DNA of 20,856 bases from an uncultured Eubacteriales bacterium (GTDB lineage: Bacteria > Bacillota > Clostridia > Oscillospirales > Ruminococcaceae), in assembly GCA_902493155.1 (NCBI GenBank), contig CABUOE010000017.1:1-20856 (forward strand), read 5' to 3'. Below are positions 14,104-20,856 of this stretch, one piece after another (the stretch's first letter is position 1; each line of letters begins with the position of its first letter). The notes beneath the pieces are model-generated. The model saw nothing but the letters and a program-made list of their open reading frames with translations, did not search any database and had not been told where the DNA came from. The translations under genes were made by a program, and so were the position numbers.

Positions 14104-15228
14104 ATGAGGATCGATAGGCTGGAACTCAGCGATTACCGCAATATCGGCCAGGCGCTGCTGCTTCCGCATCCAAATGTAAATATTATTTACGGGAAAAACG
14201 CTCAGGGAAAGACCAATTTGTTGGAATCAATCTGGCTTTGCAGCGGGAACAAAAGCTTTCGTGGGGCAAAAGAAAGTCAGATGATCCAATTCGAAAAGCC
14301 AATTTTTCAGATTGGGCTTACATTTTCCGACCGGGAACGGACTCAGCAGATTCGTTATCTGGCCGGCGAAAAACGAAAAATTTTACTGAATGGAGTGCCG
14401 CTGAAGAGCCTTTCAGAACTGTCGGGGGAATTCTATTGCGTCGTGTTTAACCCCGACGATCTGGATATTGTAAAAGACGGCCCATCCTGCCGGCGGCAGT
14501 TTTTAGACACTGCTATCAGCCAGATCAAACCCATCTACGGGAAATATCTGAGTCAATACGAAAGCATTTTAGAGCAGCGAAACGTCCTTCTCAAGGAAAT
14601 CCGAAAGCAGAGCTATCCCGAAGATATGCTGGAAATCTGGGACGTGCAGCTTGCAAAGCTTGGAACCATCCTATCGATTTTTCGAAAGGATTATCTGGAA
14701 AAGCTGAAGGCAGTGGGGCAAAAAATTTATTCCGGTTTCAGCGGAGGAAAAGAACAAATCGGGATGGAATACCGGTCTACAATTTATCCAAATAGTAAAG
14801 AATTAAAAATATATTCCGATGAGTTAATAGATGAATATCGAAATATGTTGGAAGAATCCCGGGAAGATGACATCCGATTGAAGTCTACAACCAAAGGCAT
14901 CCACCGGGACGACTTTGAAATCAAAATCGACGGGCTGTCGGCCAAACAGTTTGGTTCCCAGGGGCAGCAGCGAAGTTGTGCCATTACCCTTAAACTTTCT
15001 GAGGCGGCCTTGTTAAAAAATATCACCGGGGAAGACCCGGTGGTGCTGTTGGACGATGTAATGAGCGAATTAGACCAGCAGCGGCAGCACTATATACTCA
15101 ACAAAGTCAAGGATTTTCAGGTGTTTATCACCTGCTGTGATCTTATCAACACCCTTCAGTTGGAGGAAGGAAAGATATTTTACGTAGAAGACGGAATTTT
15201 TACCGAAAAAAATAAAAACGAACTGTAG
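14104..15228 (+). CDS. recF: DNA replication/repair protein RecF
   Basis: ABC-type ATPase that works with RecO and RecR to load RecA at gaps and stalled forks. 374 residues from ATG 14104, whose MRIDRLELSDYRNI is the standard RecF opening. Walker A GKNAQGKT is at 30-37, the signature GSQGQQRSCAITLKLSEA is near the C-terminal third, and Walker B with D-loop is VVLLDDVMSELD. An in-frame ATG at 14074 would add ten Lys/Arg-rich residues and has no ribosome binding site. GGGGG at 14087-14091 serves 14104, though spaced widely. remB begins 10 bases after the stop. Confidence 0.97.
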   Translation: MRIDRLELSDYRNIGQALLLPHPNVNIIYGKNAQGKTNLLESIWLCSGNKSFRGAKESQMIQFEKPIFQIGLTFSDRERTQQIRYLAGEKRKILLNGVPLKSLSELSGEFYCVVFNPDDLDIVKDGPSCRRQFLDTAISQIKPIYGKYLSQYESILEQRNVLLKEIRKQSYPEDMLEIWDVQLAKLGTILSIFRKDYLEKLKAVGQKIYSGFSGGKEQIGMEYRSTIYPNSKELKIYSDELIDEYRNMLEESREDDIRLKSTTKGIHRDDFEIKIDGLSAKQFGSQGQQRSCAITLKLSEAALLKNITGEDPVVLLDDVMSELDQQRQHYILNKVKDFQVFITCCDLINTLQLEEGKIFYVEDGIFTEKNKNEL

Positions 15229-15238
15229 CGGAGGAATT

Positions 15239-15496
15239 ATGTATTTACATGTTGGAAATGACGTGGTCGTTCACCATCCCGACGTCATCGGTATTTTTGA
15301 TTTGGAAAACACCTCGGTTTCCAAATACACTAAGGAGTACCTGCGGGTGAAGCAGCAGGATAACCGGGTGATCGACGTGACCCAGGACATTCCAAAGTCC
15401 TTTGTGGTTACCTGTGACAAAAAAGGGCAGGAAAAAGTGTATTTGTCCCTGCTGGCGCCCCGGACGTTAAAAAAGCGCTGGGAAGAAATTGAATAA
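15239..15496 (+). CDS. remB: RemB/YaaB-family regulator (DUF370)
   Basis: Small protein of the RemA/RemB (DUF370) family. RemA in B. subtilis is a DNA-binding activator of biofilm-matrix genes; RemB is encoded between recF and gyrB as here. 85 residues: MYLHVGNDVVVHHPDVIGIF, DLENTSVSKYTKEYL, then VIDVTQDIPKSFVVTCD and LAPRTLKKRW. The GGAGG four bases before ATG 15239 gives a good start. Its target DNA here is unknown; the assignment rests on sequence look and location. Confidence 0.93.
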   Translation: MYLHVGNDVVVHHPDVIGIFDLENTSVSKYTKEYLRVKQQDNRVIDVTQDIPKSFVVTCDKKGQEKVYLSLLAPRTLKKRWEEIE

Positions 15497-15547
15497 ACAC
15501 CACTTTGTGTTAGGATTAAAGACCGAAAGAAAATGGAGGATCGGATC

Positions 15548-17476
15548 GTGAACAATACACCTCTCAATGAGAACTATGATGAAAGTCAAATTCAGGTGTT
15601 GGAAGGCCTGGAAGCCGTCCGGAAAAGGCCTGGTATGTACATTGGTTCCACAGGGCCAAACGGACTGCATCATCTGGTCTACGAAATTGTCGACAACGCA
15701 ATCGACGAGGCGTTGGCAGGCTACTGTACCGAGATCATAGTCGATATTCTGGAAGGGGACATCATCCGGGTCGTCGATAATGGCCGCGGTATCCCCACTG
15801 GTATTCACCCAAAAGAGGGGATTTCGGCAGCTACTGTCGTTTACACCATCCTCCACGCCGGTGGAAAGTTTGGCGGAGGCGGATATAAGGTGTCCGGCGG
15901 TCTGCACGGTGTTGGTGCGTCGGTTGTTAACGCATTAAGTGAGAGTCTCGATCTCACTGTCGAGAACGGCGAGCATATCTTTTTTCAGCATTTTGAGCGC
16001 GGCCATTACAAGGAGGAGCTCAAAATCATTGGGGACACCAAAAAGACCGGTACAACAGTTGTATTCAAACCCGATCCCGAAATTTTTGAGGATACTGTTT
16101 TTGATTACGATACGCTGCTGACGAGGCTGAGAGAACAGGCTTTTCTCAACGCGGGAATCAAAATCATCCTCACCGATTACCGCGACCCGGAAAATATTGT
16201 CCAGGAAACTCTCCATTACGAGGGCGGTATTAAGAGCTTTGTCCAACATCTCAATAAAACGAAAAATCCCATTCACGAGGAGCCTATTTACCTCTCCAAA
16301 GAGGAAAACGGGGCGATGGCGGAAGTGGCGCTCCAGTATAACGACAGCTATTACGAAGTCATCAAGTCCTTTGCAAACAACATTCATACTACTGAAGGCG
16401 GTACCCATGAAACCGGCTTTAAAAACGCCTTGACCCGGGTATTCAATGATTACGGGCGTCGGCATAAGCTCCTAAAGGATAACGACCAGAACCTGACCGG
16501 TGACGACGTACGGGAAGGTTTGACAGCAATTGTCAGCGTCAAGCTCACCGACTGTGAGTTTGAGGGGCAGACCAAGGGAAAATTGGGTAATACTGAGGCC
16601 CGCCCTCTGGTGGATGGTTTGGTTTTTGAAGGTCTTAATACCTATTTTGAAGAGAACCCGACTATTGCAAAGGCAATTTTTGAGAAATCCATCAACGCCC
16701 AAAGAGCGAGGGAAGCGGCTAGGAAAGCCCGCGACCTGACCAGAAGAAAATCGGTGCTGGAGTCGGGCGGACTTCCGGGAAAGCTGGCCGACTGTACTTC
16801 CAGAGACAATACCATGACCGAAATTTATATCGTCGAGGGTGATTCGGCAGGCGGTTCCGCCAAATCGGGCCGGGATAGGACCTTTCAGGCGATTTTACCC
16901 CTGTGGGGCAAGATGTTAAACGTGGAAAAGGCACGGCTTGACAAGGTGTACGGCAACGAAAAGCTGATGCCGGTTGTGACGGCGTTGGGATGCGGTATCG
17001 GAGAAGATTTGGATATCAGCAAAATCCGATACGGCAAAGTCATTATCATGGCTGATGCCGACGTGGACGGCTCCCATATCCGCACGCTTTTGCTGACCTT
17101 CTTCTTCCGGTACATGCGGCCTTTGGTAGAGCAGGGGCACATTTATTTTGCTCAGCCGCCCCTGTTTAAGGTATTCCGCGGCAAAAAAGTCCGGTATGCC
17201 TTTACCGAGGAGGAACGGGACGCCTACAGCAGAGAACTTGCCGGCGAAAATAATGCCAAGGTCGAAGTCCAGCGGTACAAAGGTCTGGGTGAGATGAATC
17301 CCGAACAGCTTTGGGAAACCACCATGGACCCTGCCAACCGGACCCTTATCAAGGTGGAACTGGAGGACGCTGTTAAGGCGGATGAAACTTTTACTATCCT
17401 CATGGGCGATAAGGTGGAGCCCAGACGGGAATTCATCGAGAAAAACGCAAGATACGTGAAAAACTTGGACGTTTAA
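15548..17476 (+). CDS. gyrB: DNA gyrase subunit B
   Basis: ATPase and TOPRIM subunit of gyrase, which introduces negative supercoils. 642 residues from GTG 15548, preceded by GGAGGA (15535-15540) at seven bases. The in-frame ATG at 15533 overlaps that ribosome binding site and is less likely. GHKL ATPase: EIVDNAIDEA with catalytic Glu46, then GGKFGGGGYKVSGGLHGVG. TOPRIM: EGDSAGG with Glu430, DADVDGSH with Asp503, 505, 507. C-terminal QRYKGLGEMNPEQLWETTMD. At the E. coli Lys447 quinolone-resistance position it has Trp453 (LPLWGKMLNVEK). It is followed by the YcxB-like gene 30 bases on. Confidence 0.98.
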   Translation: MNNTPLNENYDESQIQVLEGLEAVRKRPGMYIGSTGPNGLHHLVYEIVDNAIDEALAGYCTEIIVDILEGDIIRVVDNGRGIPTGIHPKEGISAATVVYTILHAGGKFGGGGYKVSGGLHGVGASVVNALSESLDLTVENGEHIFFQHFERGHYKEELKIIGDTKKTGTTVVFKPDPEIFEDTVFDYDTLLTRLREQAFLNAGIKIILTDYRDPENIVQETLHYEGGIKSFVQHLNKTKNPIHEEPIYLSKEENGAMAEVALQYNDSYYEVIKSFANNIHTTEGGTHETGFKNALTRVFNDYGRRHKLLKDNDQNLTGDDVREGLTAIVSVKLTDCEFEGQTKGKLGNTEARPLVDGLVFEGLNTYFEENPTIAKAIFEKSINAQRAREAARKARDLTRRKSVLESGGLPGKLADCTSRDNTMTEIYIVEGDSAGGSAKSGRDRTFQAILPLWGKMLNVEKARLDKVYGNEKLMPVVTALGCGIGEDLDISKIRYGKVIIMADADVDGSHIRTLLLTFFFRYMRPLVEQGHIYFAQPPLFKVFRGKKVRYAFTEEERDAYSRELAGENNAKVEVQRYKGLGEMNPEQLWETTMDPANRTLIKVELEDAVKADETFTILMGDKVEPRREFIEKNARYVKNLDV

Positions 17477-17506
17477 TGGGACAGCCTGAAAGATCGGAGA
17501 ACGAAT

Positions 17507-18256
17507 ATGTCAGAACAAAACGAAAAATTACAGGAAGATGCTTTCGCTGAGGAAGTGAAAGCGGCGCCTTCCGAAGAAGAGGAAGAACAGCAGGCTGCTT
17601 CGGCAAGCGAAGCGCCGAAAGAGGACGAAAATCCCGTCAAGGAAGAGAAAATTCTGACAGCGCAGGGGCTCGACGCAGAGCAGTACGATGTTTCCAAGCC
17701 CTGGGTAGACGGTGAAAAGGTGGAGGAAGAAGACGAGCTCCACGGCATTGAGATAAAATACGATTTGGCCGGGGAAGAGGTCAAAAAGGCGCTGAAGGTT
17801 TTCCAAAGAAAGACGATTTTTAAGAAAAATCTGATTTATACGGCGGTGCTGGCCATATTGTTTTTGCTGTATCTTCAGATGCTGTTTAAAGATCCCAGTA
17901 GTACAGTGGCTAAAATTTTAGCGCCTCTTTGCATAGTTGTCATCGGGTTTATCTGGTACCTGCCGGCGCGGCACATCAAGGCCACTGCCCAGGCGGTGGA
18001 ACTGAATAACGACACCTTCCGCATTGAAATCTGCGCCGAAGGGATTCTTTTAAACGAGCAAAATGGTAAATATCTGATCGCATACAACAAACCCACCACC
18101 AAATGTATCGAGCTCAAGGAGATTTTCGTTATCTGCGTCAGTCAGAAGCAGGTTTTTGCCATTCCAAAACGCTGCATTCCCGTTGATCAGATGGATGAAG
18201 TGAAACGGCTCCTTAAAGAAGGGCTGCGGGATAAATACGAAGTCATCGACCAATAA
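17507..18256 (+). CDS. Acidic two-TM protein with YcxB-like C-terminal domain
   Basis: Not a gene I can name. 249 residues. Residues 1-~95 are strongly acidic and low in complexity (runs of Glu, then LDAEQYDVSKPWVDGEKVEE), likely disordered. Next come EIKYDLAGEEVKKALKVFQR, two hydrophobic segments (about 107-126 and 134-153, ending IWYLPARHIKA), and a C-terminal beta-rich region (DTFRIEICAEGILLNEQNGK, IAYNKPTTKCIELKEIFVIC, AIPKRCIPVDQMDEVKRLLK). That layout of two TM segments followed by such a tail resembles the YcxB-like family. GGAGA at 17496-17500 supports ATG 17507. It sits between gyrB and gyrA in the same direction and is probably co-transcribed, but no link to gyrase is shown. Confidence 0.85.
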   Translation: MSEQNEKLQEDAFAEEVKAAPSEEEEEQQAASASEAPKEDENPVKEEKILTAQGLDAEQYDVSKPWVDGEKVEEEDELHGIEIKYDLAGEEVKKALKVFQRKTIFKKNLIYTAVLAILFLLYLQMLFKDPSSTVAKILAPLCIVVIGFIWYLPARHIKATAQAVELNNDTFRIEICAEGILLNEQNGKYLIAYNKPTTKCIELKEIFVICVSQKQVFAIPKRCIPVDQMDEVKRLLKEGLRDKYEVIDQ

Positions 18257-18300
18257 AATTGGTTTTCCTGTGAAAAATACGGACATTGACAGGGATGTCC
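18249..18300 (+). other. Small hairpins in the gyrA leader
   Basis: ACCAAT-AAA-ATTGGT followed by TTTT (18249-18266) overlaps the stop of the upstream gene, and GGACAT / ATGTCC (18281-18286 and 18295-18300) lies just before the gyrA ribosome binding site. Both stems are only 6 bp. They could be a leaky terminator and a leader structure, or chance. Confidence 0.3.
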
Positions 18301-18321
18301 TCTGATTAGGAGGAAAAAGTT

Positions 18322-20856
18322 TTGGCAAACGATGAAATGAATCTGGACGGCACCAAGATTATTGCCGTCGATATCGACAAGGAGATGCGAAAATCCTATC
18401 TCGATTACTCCATGTCGGTTATCGTCGGGCGCGCGCTGCCGGACGTCCGGGATGGACTAAAGCCGGTTCACCGCCGAATTTTATATACCATGTACGAAAA
18501 CGGCCTGACACCGGAAAAAGCTTACCGCAAATCGGTTGACACCGTCGGTTCGGTGCTGGCGAAATACCATCCCCATGGCGACGTGGCGGTTTATGACGCC
18601 ATGGTGCGTCTGGCGCAGGATTTTTCCATGCGGTATCCGCTGGTAGATGGTCAGGGCAACTTCGGTTCTATCGACGGTGACCCGCCTGCAGCTTACCGTT
18701 ACACCGAGGCAAAAATGAGCAAGATGTCGGTCAATATGTTAAGCGACATCGAAAAGGAAACCGTCGACTGGCAACCGAACTTCGACGACCGTATTCCCGA
18801 GCCTGTCGTACTGCCGTCCCGCTTTCCGAACCTTTTGGTCAACGGCTCCACTGGTATTGCAGTCGGTATGGCGACGAACATCCCTCCCCACAATTTGGGA
18901 GAGGTCGTCGACGCCATTTTGGCTCTCATAAAAGATCCGGATTTGACTTTTGAACAAATCATGGAATATATCAAGGGCCCTGATTTCCCCACAGGGGGTA
19001 TCATTATGGGACGCAGCGGCATCCGTTCCGCATATTCTACTGGACGGGGTAAGATCACCCTCCGGGCCAGGGCGGAAATCGAGGAGGACGAACGGGGAAG
19101 AAGCAGTATCGTCGTCACTGAGATTCCCTACATGATCAACAAGACCCGCATCATCGAGGGGATCGCAAACCTTATCAAAGAAAAACGTATCGACGGTATT
19201 TCCTACATCCGGGACGAATCCGACAGGGAAGGCATGCGCATCGTCTTTGAGCTGAAGCGGGACGCAAATCCACAGGTGGTACTCAATCAGCTCTACCGGT
19301 TCTCTTCTTTACAGGAGACGGTGGGCGTTATTATGATTGCGCTTGTAAACAATCAGCCTAAGGTATTGACCCTCAAAGAAATGCTTCATCATTACATCGA
19401 GTTTCAGGGGCAGGTCATTACCCGGCGAACCCAGTACGACCTGAAAAAAGCCCGGGAACGGGCGCACATCTTAGAAGGCCTGAAAATCGCTCTTGATTTT
19501 ATTGACGAAGTCATCGCCATTTTGCGGGGATCCAAGACGATTCCGGAAGGCAAACAGGCGCTTATTGACCGGTTTAACCTCACTGACGTGCAGGCCAGCG
19601 CCATTGTCGCTATGCGTTTGGGGCAGCTGACCGGTCTCGAGCGCTCCAAAATCGAGGAAGAACTGAATGGGCTGCTGGAAAAAATCAAAGAGTATGAGGC
19701 GATTTTAGGCGATTATAATCTCGTCATGGAAATCCTCGAAAAAGAGCTCACTGAAATCCGCAGCAAATACGGCGATCCGCGCCGCACCGAAATTCAGGTG
19801 GTCAGCGGTGACGTGGATATTGAGGATTTGATTCCCGAAGAGGACTGCGTCATCACCTTGACCCATTTCGGATATATCAAACGGCAGCCTAGTGATTCCT
19901 ATAAAATCCAGAAGCGGGGCGGCCGGGGCATTTCCGGCATGAAACAGCGGGACGAGGACTTTGTAGAAGAACTGTTTATCGCTTCCAGCCACGACAACAT
20001 CCTGTTTTTGACCAACAAGGGGCGGATGTTTAAGCTGAAATGCTACGAGATTCCTGAGGGAAGCCGCGTTTCCAGGGGAACGAACATCATCAATCTTTTG
20101 GCTTTGGAGCCGGAGGAAAAGGTCACCTCTCTCTTACGGGTTGAGGATTTTGACCCGGATAAATTCATTGTTATGGTCACCCGGAAGGGCGTCATCAAGC
20201 GGACCCGGCTGGATGCATACAAAAATATCCGAAAGAGCGGCCTCATCGCCATCGGTTTAAACGATGACGACGAGCTTGCCTGGGTACGGCTGACAAACGG
20301 GGTTTGTGAACTTTTAATCGCCACCCGCAACGGTATGGCCATCCGTTTTGACGAAAACGATGTCCGTCCAATGTCCAGAACCGCCACCGGTGTGAAAGCC
20401 ATCCGCTTGAAAGACGGTGACGAGGTTGTCGGCATGGCGCGGATCCGAGAAGGTGCCACTGTCATGACCGTCACCGACAAGGGCCAGGGCCGCCGTACGC
20501 CGGTGGAGGATTACCCCTTACAGAGCCGCCACGGCATGGGTAAAATCAACTACAAGGTCAACGACGTGAAAGGCCACGTCTGCGGCATCAAAGTGGTTGA
20601 CGACGATGACGATCTGATTTTGATCTCCAACGAAGGCGTCATCATCCGTATCGCTGTAAAGGATGTCAACGTGATGTCCCGTTACGCTTCCGGTGTCAGG
20701 GTCATGCGGCTGGGTGAAAACGACAGTGTAGTCACCTTTGCCCGAGCGGAGCATGTGGACGAGGAAACGGAAGAGATAGAAGCACCCGAAGATGAGGAAG
20801 TGCTCGATGGGCAGGAAACCGAAGAGGTAGAAACCGGAGATGAGATACCTCAAGAA
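18322..20856 (+). CDS. gyrA: DNA gyrase subunit A (3' end beyond window)
   Basis: DNA-cleaving and wrapping subunit of gyrase. 845 codons are open to the window edge. TTG 18322 is preceded by AGGAGG (18308-18313). Winged-helix region: RDGLKPVHRRILYTMYENGL, KYHPHGD, and catalytic Tyr127 in AAYRYTEAK. The coiled-coil arm runs through about 360-480. The C-terminal wrapping domain carries a GyrA box variant QKRGGRG, which marks it as gyrase rather than topoisomerase IV. The last ~35 residues are a Glu/Asp-rich tail, as in many GyrA proteins. The E. coli Ser83 position is Val88 (codon 18583-18585), while the Asp87 position keeps Asp. Confidence 0.98.
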   Translation, partial: MANDEMNLDGTKIIAVDIDKEMRKSYLDYSMSVIVGRALPDVRDGLKPVHRRILYTMYENGLTPEKAYRKSVDTVGSVLAKYHPHGDVAVYDAMVRLAQDFSMRYPLVDGQGNFGSIDGDPPAAYRYTEAKMSKMSVNMLSDIEKETVDWQPNFDDRIPEPVVLPSRFPNLLVNGSTGIAVGMATNIPPHNLGEVVDAILALIKDPDLTFEQIMEYIKGPDFPTGGIIMGRSGIRSAYSTGRGKITLRARAEIEEDERGRSSIVVTEIPYMINKTRIIEGIANLIKEKRIDGISYIRDESDREGMRIVFELKRDANPQVVLNQLYRFSSLQETVGVIMIALVNNQPKVLTLKEMLHHYIEFQGQVITRRTQYDLKKARERAHILEGLKIALDFIDEVIAILRGSKTIPEGKQALIDRFNLTDVQASAIVAMRLGQLTGLERSKIEEELNGLLEKIKEYEAILGDYNLVMEILEKELTEIRSKYGDPRRTEIQVVSGDVDIEDLIPEEDCVITLTHFGYIKRQPSDSYKIQKRGGRGISGMKQRDEDFVEELFIASSHDNILFLTNKGRMFKLKCYEIPEGSRVSRGTNIINLLALEPEEKVTSLLRVEDFDPDKFIVMVTRKGVIKRTRLDAYKNIRKSGLIAIGLNDDDELAWVRLTNGVCELLIATRNGMAIRFDENDVRPMSRTATGVKAIRLKDGDEVVGMARIREGATVMTVTDKGQGRRTPVEDYPLQSRHGMGKINYKVNDVKGHVCGIKVVDDDDDLILISNEGVIIRIAVKDVNVMSRYASGVRVMRLGENDSVVTFARAEHVDEETEEIEAPEDEEVLDGQETEEVETGDEIPQE

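Noticed and set aside
14858..14875. Possible Noc-binding site in recF (TCCCGGGAA core)
   Set aside because: Only the central nine bases agree with ATTTCCCGGGAAAT and the outer bases are wrong on both sides; chance is likely.
15935..16465. Long minus-strand ORF opposite gyrB, and similar ones opposite gyrA, mnmG and dnaA
   Set aside because: All lie antisense within well-conserved genes and look like reading-frame shadows; none has a credible start or domain.

Overview
This window is a chromosomal replication-origin (oriC) region of a Gram-positive bacterium. Gene order (rpmH-rnpA-yidD-yidC-jag-mnmE-mnmG-rsmG-noc-parA-parB on one side, dnaA-dnaN-yaaA-recF-remB-gyrB-gyrA on the other), a RemB-type protein and a Noc-type ParB paralogue point to Bacillota. 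The moderate GC content, the SerRS flavour, the GyrB sequence and a YcxB-like gene between gyrB and gyrA suggest class Clostridia, possibly Oscillospirales/Ruminococcaceae. The order-level call is inference. I see no mobile element, CRISPR array, rRNA or tRNA gene.

Left arm (1-10468, all minus strand, transcribed away from the origin): rpmH has a strong promoter at 10613-10642 and is followed by rnpA, yidD, yidC and jag, ending in a good intrinsic terminator (7473-7517). mnmE, mnmG and rsmG follow. noc has its own extended -10 promoter and terminator. parA, parB and serS (cut by the window edge) come last. Two parS centromere sites are present: one in the noc/parA gap, fused to the noc terminator, and one inside mnmG.

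Origin (10469-12729): the rpmH/dnaA gap carries divergent promoters and weak DnaA-box-like sites. The dnaA/dnaN gap carries more DnaA boxes, a GC-rich patch, a run of five DnaA-trio triplets and an AT-rich segment. This is the arrangement of the Bacillus subtilis basal unwinding system. A cluster of competing inverted repeats precedes dnaN.

Right arm (10921-20856, all plus strand): DnaA loads at the origin, DnaN is the sliding clamp, RecF is the recombination mediator, RemB is a DNA-binding regulator, and GyrB/GyrA supply negative supercoils. An unrecognised acidic membrane protein with a YcxB-like tail lies between the gyrase genes. Together the window encodes initiation, clamp, supercoiling, segregation and nucleoid occlusion, plus tRNA/rRNA modification and membrane insertion.

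Two genes are broken as written. dnaA carries two compensating single-base indels about 23 bases apart. jag lacks one base just before its KH domain. All three lie in or beside A/T homopolymers and both reading frames are otherwise conserved, so sequencing or assembly error is the leading explanation. I found no convincing novel system; the most interesting non-gene signals are the parS/terminator fusion, the unwinding element and the dnaN leader repeats.
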